Shown: one piece after another, positions 1 through 9,264 of the stretch | Position numbering within the stretch: the first letter of the stretch is position 1 | Layout of the letters: the number at the start of each line of letters is the position of its first letter | Origin: Streptosporangium carneum | Lineage (GTDB): Bacteria > Actinomycetota > Actinomycetes > Streptosporangiales > Streptosporangiaceae | Assembly (NCBI RefSeq): GCF_027922005.1 | Contig: NZ_BSEV01000014.1 | Location: 62,001-126,000 of the forward strand | Direction of reading: 5' to 3' | Length of the DNA stretch: 64,000 nucleotides | Translations under genes and position numbers: made by a program | Notes under the pieces: generated by a model | Database searches by the model: none | The model's input: the letters and a program-made list of their open reading frames with translations, nothing else | What the model was told of the DNA's origin: nothing

Positions 1-92
1 GAAGTCGACCTGGAGGGTAGCCCCGGAAAGGTTTACGAAACGGGCATGCAGGATTATTAATCCATAGTTTCTGCCGACCGAAAGGGGTTTGC

Positions 93-587
93 GTGGGTGC
101 CTTCGACGACCTGCTGGCCGCCAACGAGGAGTTCTCCGCCACGTTCACCGATTCCGAGCTCACCGGCAGGGCAGCCCGCGGCCTGGCGGTTGTCACCTGC
201 ATGGACTCCCGGATCGACCCGCTGGGGCTGTTCGGCCTGAAGGCCGGTGACGCGAAGATCCTGCGCAACGCGGGCGCCAGGGTGACCGACGACGTGCTGC
301 GGACGCTCGTGCTCGCGGTCTACCTGCTGGGCGTGAACCGGGTGCTCGTCATGCCGCACACCGACTGCGGCATGTCGAAGGCCACCGACGACGACGTGCA
401 CAGGCTCGCCGCCGAGCACGGCGTCGACACCCGGAGCCTGGAGTTCCACACCGTGCCCGACCAGAGCGCGGCGCTGCTCCACGACCTGACCCGGATCAGG
501 ACGAGCCCGTTCCTGCCCGCCGGCCTCCCCATCGGAGGAGCCGTCTACGACGTGCGCACAGGAAAGATCACGCCCATCGAGGTGTGA
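93..587 (+). CDS. beta-class carbonic anhydrase
   Basis: Zinc enzyme interconverting CO2 and bicarbonate in the cytoplasm. The 164-residue protein is the compact actinobacterial form. Visible motifs are CMDSR (Cys36, Asp38, Arg40) and HTDCG (His89, Cys92), which supply the Cys-His-Cys zinc ligands and the Asp-Arg dyad of beta carbonic anhydrases. The GTG start at 93 is chosen because GAAAGGGG lies 6-13 bases upstream and the protein begins at the usual family N-terminus. It is convergent with parE, with a shared hairpin between them. Very likely correct; the physiological role (bicarbonate supply or pH) cannot be read from the sequence. Confidence 0.93.
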   Translation: MGAFDDLLAANEEFSATFTDSELTGRAARGLAVVTCMDSRIDPLGLFGLKAGDAKILRNAGARVTDDVLRTLVLAVYLLGVNRVLVMPHTDCGMSKATDDDVHRLAAEHGVDTRSLEFHTVPDQSAALLHDLTRIRTSPFLPAGLPIGGAVYDVRTGKITPIEV

Positions 588-693
588 GCCCGTCGGCGCG
601 CCGCGCCCGAGCCTCGGAGGCGCGGGTGCGGCCCGCCGCGACGGAGGAGTCGCCGAGGACGCCGGTACGGCCGGTCTCGCCCGTCGTGGCGCC

Positions 694-721
694 CCTCCCG
701 TCGACACGTGTCGGCGGGAGG
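694..721. terminator. bidirectional hairpin between carbonic anhydrase and parE
   Basis: CCTCCCG-T-CGACAC pairs with GTGTCG-G-CGGGAGG as a 14-pair stem with one G-U pair. It sits between two convergent genes, so it can serve both strands. No T-run follows, as is common in high-GC actinomycetes. Confidence 0.6.
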
Positions 722-737
722 ACGCCCCGGCGCGCCC

Positions 738-2810
738 CTAGGCGTCGATGTGGTCGCGGTCGATGTCGGCCGCGCTGCCCACGATGAACTCCCTGCGCGG
801 AGCCACGTCGCTGCCCATCAGGAGGTCGAAGATGCGCTCGGCCTCCTGGATGTCCTCGATCCTGACCCGGCGCAGGGTCCTGTGACGAGGCTCCATGGTG
901 GTCTCCGCCAGCTGGTCGGCGTCCATCTCGCCCAGACCCTTGTAGCGCTGCACGGGGTCCTTCCAGCGCTTGTTTCGACGCTCCAGGTCCCGTAGGACCC
1001 GGTGCAGCTCGGCGTCGGAGTAGCAGTAGACGTACTTGTCCTGGCCGCGGCCGGGATTGGTGATCTCGATCCGGTGCAGCGGCGGGACCGCGGCGAAGAC
1101 CCGGCCCGCCTCGACCATCGGCTTCATGTAGCGGTGGAAGAGGGTGAGCAGCAGGCAGCGGATGTGCGCGCCGTCGACGTCGGCGTCGGCCATCAGGATG
1201 ACCTTGCCGTAACGGGCGGCCTCGATGTCGAAGGAGCGCCCCGAGCCCGCGCCGATGACCTGGATGATCGCGGCGCACTCGGCGTTCTTGAGCATGTCGG
1301 CGACGGACGCCTTCTGCACGTTCAGGATCTTGCCGCGGATCGGCAGCAGCGCCTGGAACTCCGAGTCACGGGCCGCGCGGGCGGTGCCCAGCGCCGAGTC
1401 TCCCTCGACGATGAACAGCTCGCTGCGGTCGACGTCGTCACTGCGGCAGTCGACCAGCTTGGCCGGGAGCGCCGAGTTCTCCAGGGCGGTCTTGCGTCGC
1501 TGGTTGTCGCGGTGCTCACGGGCCGCGATCCGGGCCTTGGCCGCCGCGACCATCTTCTCGAGCACCGCGCGCAGCTGCTGCTTGGCGCCGCGCGGCGGGT
1601 TGGTGAAGATCTCCCTGAGGTCGCGGGAGACGACGTGGGCGACGATCCGGGAGGCCGCCGAGGTGCCGAGGACCTCCTTGGTCTGCCCTTCGAACTGGGG
1701 CTCCGGCACCCGGACCGTGACGACCCCGGTGAGCCCCTCCAGGATGTCCTCCCGGGTGACCGGCGCGTCGCCGTTCTTCAGCAGACGGGTCTCACGGAGC
1801 AGTTCGTTCAGTGTGCGGACCAGGGCCCGCTCGAAACCGTTGACGTGGGTGCCGCCCTTGGGGGTGGCGATCACGTTGACGAACGACCTGACGGTGTTGT
1901 CGTAGCCCTTGCCCCAGCGCAGCGCGACGTCCACGGTGAGCTCGCGCTGCACCTGGGTGGGCGTCATGTGGCCCAGCTCGTCGAGGACGGGCACGGTCTC
2001 GTGGAAGTGGCCGACGCCCTGCAGGCGCAGCACCTCGCAGAGAGGCTCGTCACGGGCGAGGAACTCGGTGAACTCCGAGATGCCCCCGTCGAAACGGAAC
2101 TCCTCCTCGGTGGCCTCCTCGCCGCGGCTGTCGCGCACGGTCAGGGTCAGGCCGGGGACCAGGAAGGCCGTCTGGCGCAGCCGGACGTGGATCTCGTCGA
2201 GGGAGACCTCGGCCTCGGGCAGGAAGATCTGGTGATCCAGCCAGAAGCGGACGCGGGTGCCGGTGACCTTGCGGGCCAGCGGGCCGCCGTCGCGCAGACC
2301 GGACTTCTTCTTGAACTTGGCGGACGACCCGTCGCCGTCGAAGACGCCGGGAACGCCCCTGCGGAAGCTGATCTCGTGGACCCGGCCGTCGCGGTCGACC
2401 TCGACGTCGAGGCGGGAGGACAGGGCGTTCACCACGGAGGCGCCGACGCCGTGCAGACCGCCGGAGGCGCCGTACGAGCCGCCGCCGAACTTTCCTCCCG
2501 CGTGCAGCTTGGTGTAGACCAGCTCGACTCCGGCCAGGCCGCTCTTCGGCTCGACGTCCACCGGGATGCCGCGGCCGTTGTCGCGGACCTCGATCGAGCC
2601 GTCGGCGTGCAGCTCGACCTCGATGCGGGTGCAGTAACCGGCGAGGGCCTCGTCGACCCCGTTGTCCACGATCTCCCAGAGGCAGTGCATGAGACCGCGG
2701 CTGTCGGTTGACCCGATGTACATGCCCGGGCGTTTGCGGACGGCTTCGAGACCTTCAAGCACCGACAGATGGCGCGCCGTATAGCCCTTCTCCGCGCTAA
2801 CTGCGGTCAC
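738..2810 (-). CDS. parE: DNA topoisomerase IV subunit B (ParE-type GyrB paralogue)
   Basis: ATPase subunit of a type IIA topoisomerase that decatenates and relaxes DNA with ParC. The N-terminal GHKL ATPase has EIVDNGVDEA near residue 46 and a Gly-rich ATP lid (GGLHGVG) near 117. The TOPRIM domain has EGDSA near 469 and DADVDGAHI near 542, which bind catalytic Mg2+. About 690 residues is normal for the family. ParE rather than GyrB is preferred because the gene lies beside the principal sigma factor, as parE and hrdB do in Streptomyces, and no gyrA/dnaN/recF neighbours are present. GTG at 2810 is chosen because GGGAGTGG precedes it; in-frame GTGs at 2816 and 2822 are alternatives. Confidence 0.92.
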   Translation of the reverse strand: MTAVSAEKGYTARHLSVLEGLEAVRKRPGMYIGSTDSRGLMHCLWEIVDNGVDEALAGYCTRIEVELHADGSIEVRDNGRGIPVDVEPKSGLAGVELVYTKLHAGGKFGGGSYGASGGLHGVGASVVNALSSRLDVEVDRDGRVHEISFRRGVPGVFDGDGSSAKFKKKSGLRDGGPLARKVTGTRVRFWLDHQIFLPEAEVSLDEIHVRLRQTAFLVPGLTLTVRDSRGEEATEEEFRFDGGISEFTEFLARDEPLCEVLRLQGVGHFHETVPVLDELGHMTPTQVQRELTVDVALRWGKGYDNTVRSFVNVIATPKGGTHVNGFERALVRTLNELLRETRLLKNGDAPVTREDILEGLTGVVTVRVPEPQFEGQTKEVLGTSAASRIVAHVVSRDLREIFTNPPRGAKQQLRAVLEKMVAAAKARIAAREHRDNQRRKTALENSALPAKLVDCRSDDVDRSELFIVEGDSALGTARAARDSEFQALLPIRGKILNVQKASVADMLKNAECAAIIQVIGAGSGRSFDIEAARYGKVILMADADVDGAHIRCLLLTLFHRYMKPMVEAGRVFAAVPPLHRIEITNPGRGQDKYVYCYSDAELHRVLRDLERRNKRWKDPVQRYKGLGEMDADQLAETTMEPRHRTLRRVRIEDIQEAERIFDLLMGSDVAPRREFIVGSAADIDRDHIDA

Positions 2811-3049
2811 ACCCACTCCCACTCTGCTCGAACACGTGTGCGCAGCTTACCGTTCTTCCCGCCGCCGCGCGTACAAGCTTGCCATCGAGGCGTCTCCGGC
2901 GTTACCCCCGGCGTGATCGCCGTTACATTCGGACACTTTCCGCTCTCGGCGTAGCGGGGGGTCGGTTGGGAACGTCCTCATCCGGTTAGATGTTGTCTCA
3001 AGTGACTGACGCCAGATCCTCCGCAAGGGGATGACCTGAAAGGCGATAC

Positions 3050-3280
3050 GTGACTGGAACTCTCGCCCCCACCAAGCAGCTGACGGCCACGGACCGCTGT
3101 GACCGGTGCGGCGCCCAGGCTTACATCCGCGCGACCCTGCCCGTAGGTGGGGAGCTGCTGTTCTGCGCCCACCACGGGCGGCAGCACATAGCCGTGCTGA
3201 GAGACAAGGGCGCCGACATCCAGGACGAGTCGGCACGCCTCAGCGAAACCCCTTCAACCGCGAGCAACGAAGAACGGTAG
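3050..3280 (+). CDS. DUF7455-type small zinc-ribbon protein
   Basis: A 76-residue protein of a family conserved across actinobacteria, often between sigA/hrdB and parE; no function is known to me. CDRC at residues 17-20 and CAHH at 39-42 form a likely zinc-binding knuckle. The C-terminal tail is polar and probably disordered. The GTG start at 3050 follows GAAAGGCGATAC. It is divergent from parE and followed by three hairpins, so it is probably a single-gene transcript. Confidence 0.8.
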   Translation: MTGTLAPTKQLTATDRCDRCGAQAYIRATLPVGGELLFCAHHGRQHIAVLRDKGADIQDESARLSETPSTASNEER

Positions 3281-3288
3281 GGGTCGGC

Positions 3289-3312
3289 CGGTCCGATGAC
3301 GCCATCGGACCG
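3289..3312 (+). terminator. hairpin after the zinc-ribbon gene
   Basis: CGGTCCGATG and CATCGGACCG form a perfect 10-pair stem with loop ACGC, starting 8 bases after the stop codon at 3280. Confidence 0.6.
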
Positions 3313-3324
3313 ATGCCGTGAGAC

Positions 3325-3350
3325 CCCGGTCGTTCCCAGGAACGACCGGG
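3325..3350 (+). terminator. second hairpin in a terminator cluster
   Basis: CCCGGTCGTTCC and GGAACGACCGGG form a 12-base inverted repeat with only CA between the arms, so about ten pairs can form around a six-base loop. It lies just downstream of the first hairpin. Confidence 0.5.
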
Positions 3351-3386
3351 CTCGCGGCGCCGGCTCTGCCACGACCTGATATTTCC

Positions 3387-3430
3387 GTCGAGTGCCCCGC
3401 TCCCGTGTCCGCGGGAGCGGGGCACTCGAC
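3387..3430 (+). terminator. very strong 19-pair hairpin
   Basis: A perfect inverted repeat with arms at 3387-3405 and 3412-3430 and loop TGTCCG. It is the third hairpin within 150 bases and the longest perfect stem I noticed in the window. It isolates yaaA from upstream transcription. No U-tract follows. Confidence 0.6.
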
Positions 3431-3482
3431 GCATCTCACCCCACGACCGGCGGCCTGCCCGCCGGTCGCGGCCACGGCGCCG

Positions 3483-3506
3483 CGTGAACGTGACGTCACG
3501 TTCACG
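3483..3506. promoter_or_regulatory. perfect 24-bp palindrome, likely operator upstream of yaaA
   Basis: A loop-free palindrome centred between 3494 and 3495, with core TGACGTCA and arms ending CGTGAA/TTCACG. Without a loop it is better read as a dimer-binding site than as a terminator. It lies 122 bases before the yaaA start. The regulator is unknown. Confidence 0.45.
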
Positions 3507-3628
3507 TACGGCCCATGACCGAAACTCCTCACGGACCGTGACCACGACGCCGCATGAGCGGCGCCGCGGCACGGGCGGCGCTCCTGCGCCGGAACCCCAC
3601 CCGGTCCGCCGCGTTACGCTCGACGACT

Positions 3629-4375
3629 GTGCTGATTCTGCTGCCTCCGTCCGAGGGAAAGGCCGAGCTGGGCGACGGGCCCACCCTCGACCTGTCCCGG
3701 TTGAGCTTCCCCTCCCTGACCGCCTCCCGCAAGAAGGTGCTGAGCGCGCTGACCGCGCTCTGCCGAAAGTCGCGGGCACAGGCACAGGCCGTGCTCGGCC
3801 TGTCCCCGGGACAGCTCGGCGAGATCGGCAAGAACCGGGAGCTGCGGACCGCGCCCACGCTGACGGCCGCGGAGCTGTACACCGGGGTGCTCTACGACAA
3901 CCTCGACCTGGCCTCGCTGCCTCCCGACGCCGCCGAGCGGGCCGCACGGAGCCTGCTGATCTTCTCCGGGCTGTGGGGGGTGCTGAGGATCACCGACAGG
4001 GTGCCGCCGTACCGGTTGTCGATGGGCGTACGGCTGCCGCCGCTCGGCGGCCTCGCGGCTCAGTGGCGCAAGCCGATCACCCCGGTGCTCGACGCCGAGC
4101 CCGGCCTGGTCGTGGACCTGCGCTCCAGCACCTACGCGACGGCCTGGCAGCCGGGGGCGCGCGCGGTCGGGGTACGGGTTCTCAAGGACGGCAAGGTCGT
4201 CAGCCACATGGCCAAGGCGACCCGGGGCGTGATCGCCCGCTCGTTGCTGGAGAACGGCGTCGACCCGCAGACGCCCCAGGAGCTGGCCAAGGTCCTGGAC
4301 AGCCTCGGCCACGCCGTCGCCCTCGGTCCGGCCCCCACGGGCGGCAGGCCGTGGACACTCGACGTCACGGCCTGA
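3629..4375 (+). CDS. yaaA: peroxide stress protein YaaA (DUF328)
   Basis: 248-residue YaaA/DUF328 protein. In E. coli YaaA limits free iron and oxidative DNA damage during peroxide stress; other members bind DNA. The start is the GTG at 3629, giving the hallmark N-terminus LILLPPSEGK; an ATG at 3554 in frame would add 25 unrelated residues. Central conserved sequence includes YTGVLYDNLDL and FSGLWGVLR. It stands alone between terminator clusters with a 24-bp palindrome upstream, suggesting dedicated regulation. Confidence 0.9.
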   Translation: MLILLPPSEGKAELGDGPTLDLSRLSFPSLTASRKKVLSALTALCRKSRAQAQAVLGLSPGQLGEIGKNRELRTAPTLTAAELYTGVLYDNLDLASLPPDAAERAARSLLIFSGLWGVLRITDRVPPYRLSMGVRLPPLGGLAAQWRKPITPVLDAEPGLVVDLRSSTYATAWQPGARAVGVRVLKDGKVVSHMAKATRGVIARSLLENGVDPQTPQELAKVLDSLGHAVALGPAPTGGRPWTLDVTA

Positions 4376-4396
4376 TGAAGTCCAGTTCCGCCCCCA

Positions 4397-4438
4397 AGGA
4401 CCCCTGAACGGCTTCTGAAGAGCCGCTGAAGGGGTCCT
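4397..4438 (+). terminator. compound hairpin after yaaA
   Basis: Outer arms AGGACCCCT and AGGGGTCCT enclose an inner CGGCT/AGCCG hairpin. It starts 22 bases after the yaaA stop codon. Confidence 0.55.
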
Positions 4439-4487
4439 GAAGGGAAAAACACCTCAAGGGGAGACCCGAGGCCCGTCGGACGGGAGA

Positions 4488-4517
4488 AGGGGCCCACGCC
4501 GCATGGCGTGGGCCCCT
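4488..4517. terminator. bidirectional terminator between yaaA and the sigma factor gene
   Basis: A 13-pair perfect stem (AGGGGCCCACGCC paired with its complement) and tetraloop GCAT. It lies 15 bases downstream of the sigma factor stop codon on the minus strand and also downstream of yaaA. Confidence 0.7.
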
Positions 4518-4531
4518 CGCCGTCAGTCGGG

Positions 4532-6163
4532 TCAGTCCAGGTAGTCGCGCAGAACCTGGGACCTGGACGGGTGACGCAGCTTGGACATGGTCTTCGACTC
4601 GATCTGCCGGATGCGCTCGCGCGTCACCCCGTAGACCTTGCCGATCTCGTCCAGTGTCTTCGGCTGGCCGTCGGTGAGGCCGAAACGCATCGAGACCACG
4701 CCCGCCTCGCGCTCGGACAGCGTGTCCAGAACGGAGTGGAGCTGCTCCTGCAGAAGCGTGAAGCTCACGGCGTCGGCCGGGACGATCGCCTCGGAGTCCT
4801 CGATGAGGTCGCCGAACTCGCTGTCGCCCTCCTCACCCAGCGGGGTGTGCAGGGAGATCGGCTCGCGGCCGTACTTCTGGACCTCGACGACCTTCTCCGG
4901 GGTCATGTCGAGCTCGCGGGCCAGCTCCTCGGGAGTGGGCTCGCGGCCGAGGTCCTGCAGCATCTGCCGCTGCACGCGGGCCAGCTTGTTGATCACCTCG
5001 ACCATGTGGACCGGGATGCGGATGGTCCGCGCCTGGTCGGCCATGGCGCGGGTGATCGCCTGCCGGATCCACCAGGTGGCGTAGGTGGAGAACTTGTAGC
5101 CCTTGGTGTAGTCGAACTTCTCGACCGCGCGGATCAGGCCCAGGTTGCCCTCCTGGATCAGGTCCAGGAAGAGCATGCCGCGCCCGGTGTAGCGCTTGGC
5201 CAGCGAGACCACCAGACGCAGGTTGGCCTCGAGCAGGTGGTTCTTGGCCCGGCGGCCGTCCTCGGCGATCCACTCCAGCTCGGCGCGGACGTCGACCGGC
5301 AGCCTGTCGCCGTCGGTGCCCAGCTGCTCCTCGGCGAACAGGCCCGCCTCGATGCGCTTGGCCAGCTCGACCTCCTGCTCGGCGTTGAGCAGGGGGACCT
5401 TGCCGATCTGCTTGAGGTAGTCCTTGACCGGGTCGGCGGTCGCGCCGGCCGCGGCGACCTGCGGCACGGGAGCGTCGTCGTCGTCGTCGGACAGGATGAG
5501 GACCTCGTCCTCGTTCTGTGTGACGGCTCCGGCCTTCGGCTCCTCCTCCGTCTCGGCCTCGGCCTCGATCTCCGTCTCGACCTCGACCTCGACCTCGACC
5601 TCCGCCTCGAGATCGAAGTCCTCGATCTCGACGTCCTCGAGGTCGATGGCCTCGTCGTCGTCGTCGGAGACCTGCTTCGGCTTGGGCTCGGCCTTGGGCG
5701 CGACCGCGGCCGCCTCCGGCGCGGCCTTCCTCGGCGGAGCGGGGACCGGCTTCTTCGCGGACGGCGCGATCTTCTTGGCCGGAGGCGCGGGCTTCTTGGC
5801 CGCGGGGGCGGGCTCGGAGCCGCTGACGACCGCCGTGACGGTCTCCGGCTGCTCCTTGGCCGCCGCGGCGGTCTTCGTCTTCTTGACCGGGGCGGGAGCG
5901 GCGGGGGTACGGCGCTTGGTCGAAGTCCTGGACTTCTTGGGAGCCGCGGAGTCCTCAGCAGTCAGCCGAACCGTGATGCCCTCTTTGCTGAGGCTGCGCA
6001 GAATTCCAGCGACCTGCGCCATCGGAATGTCCGCTTCCTCGACGGCCTTGCGGACATCCTCGGACTCGAGGAACCCCTGCGAGCGCCCCCGCTCCATCAG
6101 CTGCTGAATGACGGGCTCGTTCAGCTCGGATGGCTTCGAGCGAGTCGAACTTGCAGGCGACAC
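4532..6163 (-). CDS. hrdB: RNA polymerase principal sigma factor (HrdB/SigA/RpoD)
   Basis: Housekeeping sigma factor directing RNA polymerase to -35/-10 promoters. The C-terminal half has regions 1.2 to 4: DPVKDYLKQIG, the region 2 melting helix with TYATWWIRQAI, and the region 4 helix-turn-helix ending in SKLRHPSRS near LRDYLD, all typical of group 1 sigma. The N-terminal third holds a short conserved segment, a Lys/Ala/Pro-rich basic stretch, then a strongly acidic Glu/Val/Asp tract that creates a CTCGAC-type microrepeat near 5575-5610. GTG at 6163 is chosen because GAGAGG precedes it; it gives 543 residues. The annotated frame extends to 6340 but upstream sequence does not look like sigma factor. 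Confidence 0.95.
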   Translation of the reverse strand: MSPASSTRSKPSELNEPVIQQLMERGRSQGFLESEDVRKAVEEADIPMAQVAGILRSLSKEGITVRLTAEDSAAPKKSRTSTKRRTPAAPAPVKKTKTAAAAKEQPETVTAVVSGSEPAPAAKKPAPPAKKIAPSAKKPVPAPPRKAAPEAAAVAPKAEPKPKQVSDDDDEAIDLEDVEIEDFDLEAEVEVEVEVETEIEAEAETEEEPKAGAVTQNEDEVLILSDDDDDAPVPQVAAAGATADPVKDYLKQIGKVPLLNAEQEVELAKRIEAGLFAEEQLGTDGDRLPVDVRAELEWIAEDGRRAKNHLLEANLRLVVSLAKRYTGRGMLFLDLIQEGNLGLIRAVEKFDYTKGYKFSTYATWWIRQAITRAMADQARTIRIPVHMVEVINKLARVQRQMLQDLGREPTPEELARELDMTPEKVVEVQKYGREPISLHTPLGEEGDSEFGDLIEDSEAIVPADAVSFTLLQEQLHSVLDTLSEREAGVVSMRFGLTDGQPKTLDEIGKVYGVTRERIRQIESKTMSKLRHPSRSQVLRDYLD

Positions 6164-6402
6164 GAACACCTCTCGAAGGAAAGCGTGACGAGAATGGACC
6201 CAGGTGCCCACTAGGGGCGGAACCTCTAGTTGTTGATGAACGAGGCCGCGAACCGCGACGCACCTGTCCAGCATTGTGGCACGACACCGTGATCCATACG
6301 GCCGCCTCCTGGCGGTTGCCCTCCACCCTAGGCCGACCAAGAGAGTAGTGCGTACGGAAGCGAGGCACCGATACCCGAAAGCAACCGTTATGACTGTTTC
6401 AT

Positions 6403-8496
6403 TCAGTCACTCTTCGTGGCCAGGGGAACATGGATCGCGAGCACCGTGACGTCATCATCCTGTTCATACCCAGACAACATCCGGTCAACGAGGAAATCCA
6501 GCAACATATGCGGACTTCCAACAACTTCTGGCGGCGCTTCGGTCACAACAGAGCAAAGATCGGCAAGACCGGCATCCAGACCACGCTTCCGATTCTCCAC
6601 CAGACCATCCGAATACAGGACCGCGGTGTGTCCCGGCGGAACACAGAACCGGAACTGCCTGCGGCTCGTCGGCCAGCCGAGCGGAGTGCCCGGCTCGCCC
6701 TCGCACAGCAGCGGCACGCCCTGCGGGGAGACCAGCAGGGGCGGCGGATGGCCCGCCAGCGCCAGCGTGCCCTCTCCGGTGCCGGGCTCGACGACCATGT
6801 AGGCCAGGGTGGTGACCTGCTCCTCCTCCTCGGTGGCCTCGAAGACCCTGTCCAGGCCGGTGAGGACGGCCGCGGGCGGCGGGTTGGTCAGCGCGAGGGC
6901 CCGCATGGCGTTGCGGATGCGGCCCATGCCCGCGGCGGCCTTGACGCCCTTGCCCATGACGTCGCCGACCACCGCCGCGACCCGGCCGTCCTGCAGCACG
7001 AACGCGTCGTACCAGTCGCCACCGACCTGCACGTGACGGCTTCCCGAACGGAAACGCTGGGCCAGCACCAGCCCGCGGACCACCGGCAGGCGGTCGGGCA
7101 GCAGGCTTCGCTGAAGCGTCTCGGCGGTGCGGTGCTCGCGCTCGAAGAGGGTGGCCCGCTCGACCGCGAGGGCGCACTGCCCGGCGAGCGCCTCCAGGAA
7201 CACCCCGTCCTCCTGGGAGATCTTCTGGGGGCGCGTGAAGGAGAAGCGCAGCGCGCCCAGCGCACGCCCGGCGGCCAGCAGCGGCAGGCCCACCCACGCC
7301 CGCTCGTCGCTGTGGGAGACGAACCCGGCGATGGCCGCCTCGTCGCCTCCCGCGTCCACGAGCTGGGAGCGCAGGCTCTCCGGCGACTCGGCGAAGACCG
7401 GGCGGCGGCTGTTGACCGCCATGGTCATCACACTGGAGTGCGACAGCGGGATCTCCTCGCCGGGCGCGCCGGGAACGTCGGGGATGCCGCCGTTGTTGAC
7501 CAGCTTCAGCGCGGCCCTCTCGACGTCGAGCAGGGCCACCGCCGACCGGTCGGCCGCCAGCGCGGTGCGGCCCACGTCGATGATGACCTGGACGACCTGC
7601 TCGACGGTCAGCGCCTCGGCGAGCATGGCCGTGGCGCCCTGCAGGCGCGCCGTGCGCAGGGCGGCGGCGCCGAGCTGGTCGGTGAGCCTGCCGCGCATCT
7701 CCTCGGCCTCGCGCTGCGGGGTGACGTCGGTGTTGGCGCCGACCCACTCGACCACCCTGCCGTGCCTGATGATCGGGACGGCGCGCACCTCGAAGTGGCG
7801 GTAACCGCTGGCCCTGGTGCGGACCCGGTAACTCCACTCGAACATGATCCGGCCGCGGAGCGCCTCGCGCCACGCCTCCTCGGTGTGCGGGCGGTCGTCG
7901 GGGTGGACGGCGTCCAGCCAGCCGTGGGCGAGGTACTCCTCCAGCCCCTGGCCTGTGATGGCGCGCCACTGCGGGGCGTCCTCGAGCACTGCCCCGGTCG
8001 GGGCGGTGATCCACACGAGCTGGGACTGCGCCTCGACCAGGGAGCGGTAGCGCTCCTCGCTGCGCCGCAGGTCCTCCTCGACCTGGCGGCTCTCGGTGAT
8101 GTCGACGCCGACCAGGCAGACCGCGTGAAGCGTCCCCTGGTCGTCGTGGACCGGCGAGAACGTCAGCGACCAGTGGCGGGTCTCCCCGCCGGCCGAGCGC
8201 ACCCGGATCCGCTGGTCCCCCTCGACCTCGGCGCCTTCGACGATGGCGCAGACCGACCCCTCGACCAGCGCGGTGAGGTCGGCCGACAGCAGCTCGCCGG
8301 GGGTCCTGCCGACCAGGCGCTCGACGGGGAGGCCGACCACGTCGGCGAAGACCTCGTCGACGCGCTGGAAACGGCCCTCGGGGTCGAAGAACGCGAACGC
8401 GAACGGCGACTGCGACAGCAGGCCCTGCAACAGGCCGGAGTCCGAGATGTCCACACCCGACTTCCGGGGACGGGGCACGGAGGTTTCGGCGCTCAT
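6403..8496 (-). CDS. PAS-PAS-GAF-PP2C (SpoIIE-type) serine phosphatase
   Basis: Sensor phosphatase of the RsbU/SpoIIE class, which usually dephosphorylates anti-sigma-factor antagonists. About 697 residues: PAS 1 at roughly 20-140, PAS 2 with C-terminal PAC motif (WVGANTDVT) at 150-265, GAF at 290-450, then PP2C beginning LLPDRLPVV with metal-binding GGDWYDAF and GDVMGKG. No membrane helix, so cytosolic sensing is likely. The ATG at 8496 is preceded by GGAGGTG at ideal spacing. No anti-sigma or antagonist gene is adjacent, so the target is unknown. Confidence 0.9.
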   Translation of the reverse strand: MSAETSVPRPRKSGVDISDSGLLQGLLSQSPFAFAFFDPEGRFQRVDEVFADVVGLPVERLVGRTPGELLSADLTALVEGSVCAIVEGAEVEGDQRIRVRSAGGETRHWSLTFSPVHDDQGTLHAVCLVGVDITESRQVEEDLRRSEERYRSLVEAQSQLVWITAPTGAVLEDAPQWRAITGQGLEEYLAHGWLDAVHPDDRPHTEEAWREALRGRIMFEWSYRVRTRASGYRHFEVRAVPIIRHGRVVEWVGANTDVTPQREAEEMRGRLTDQLGAAALRTARLQGATAMLAEALTVEQVVQVIIDVGRTALAADRSAVALLDVERAALKLVNNGGIPDVPGAPGEEIPLSHSSVMTMAVNSRRPVFAESPESLRSQLVDAGGDEAAIAGFVSHSDERAWVGLPLLAAGRALGALRFSFTRPQKISQEDGVFLEALAGQCALAVERATLFEREHRTAETLQRSLLPDRLPVVRGLVLAQRFRSGSRHVQVGGDWYDAFVLQDGRVAAVVGDVMGKGVKAAAGMGRIRNAMRALALTNPPPAAVLTGLDRVFEATEEEEQVTTLAYMVVEPGTGEGTLALAGHPPPLLVSPQGVPLLCEGEPGTPLGWPTSRRQFRFCVPPGHTAVLYSDGLVENRKRGLDAGLADLCSVVTEAPPEVVGSPHMLLDFLVDRMLSGYEQDDDVTVLAIHVPLATKSD

Positions 8497-9264
8497 GGTC
8501 GGCACCTCCGTCGCGTGCCAGGGTCTCCCACGAGGCACATCTCCAAACTTGCGAATTGGCGTAGCGCAGCTCCGGGGGACCGGATCCTGCAGTACATCAT
8601 CGGCGATGGGCATGGGCGGACGGAAGCCCCGCCCATGATGCGGTCGACGCATCCCGCGAACCTCTCCGGTCCGGAGACCAGGATGTCCACGCTAACGCTC
8701 CCGGCTCCCGGCGCGGATGTCGCCCGCGCCGACATCTCGCCCGATCCGGGTGACGGCGCCGTCCCCGGTCGTGCCCGCCCTCGTCCTCCCGCGACGGTGA
8801 CGGCCGCTCCGCGTCGCGGGCGACCCGGTCCGGGACCGCTGCGCGCGCCTCGCGGCGTGCCCGCCCCCTCCGGTCGGCCCGGACGAGGGGCCGGCGTCGA
8901 TCCCGCCGCCCTCCGGAAACGTCGGGGCGGTCACCGCCGACGCCTTCAAACGTTTGCGGCCAGGACCCTAGCAGGATCAAGCCGGACCGTCCCGACAACT
9001 GCCCACCTCATCTCCGCGAGCGCCCAGGGAAGATCAGGCTACTGACTCATTCCCGATTTGGCTCCCCCTTCGGGGACAGTCGTTTACTCCCCTGTCGACA
9101 AATCCAGTCAAGACACGCCTCACCTCGCATCTCTTCCGGGCAAACATCGGCCCGCGCGCCGCTCCGAGGGTTGACACTCCCGCGATAAGTTGTGGAATGG
9201 GAACGCACGTCCTCACCGTCCGCCAGGGGGAGGCCTCTCGGAAAACCGGAGGAACGCGACACCC
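8497..9264. other. 768-bp intergenic region without convincing genes
   Basis: The start-proximal part carries the phosphatase ribosome site and presumably its promoter. Between about 8690 and 8960 the DNA is extremely GC-rich with no reading frame showing protein-like composition. Near the right end TTGACA (9171-9176) resembles a -35 box for the small gene at 9265, but no good -10 is at 17 bases. No repeat or RNA gene is recognised. Confidence 0.5.

Noticed and set aside
3554..3628. Upstream start for yaaA
   Set aside because: It would add 25 residues before the universally conserved LILLPPSEGK start, and GTG 3629 fits the family length.
4508..6214. Long open frame antisense to the sigma factor gene
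   Set aside because: It is Leu/Asp/Gly-rich with no family resemblance. It is the complement of the strongly biased sigma factor codons.
6430..9045. 871-codon plus-strand frame across the phosphatase gene
   Set aside because: It is antisense to PAS, GAF and PP2C motifs and has Arg/Asp/His-rich low-complexity composition.
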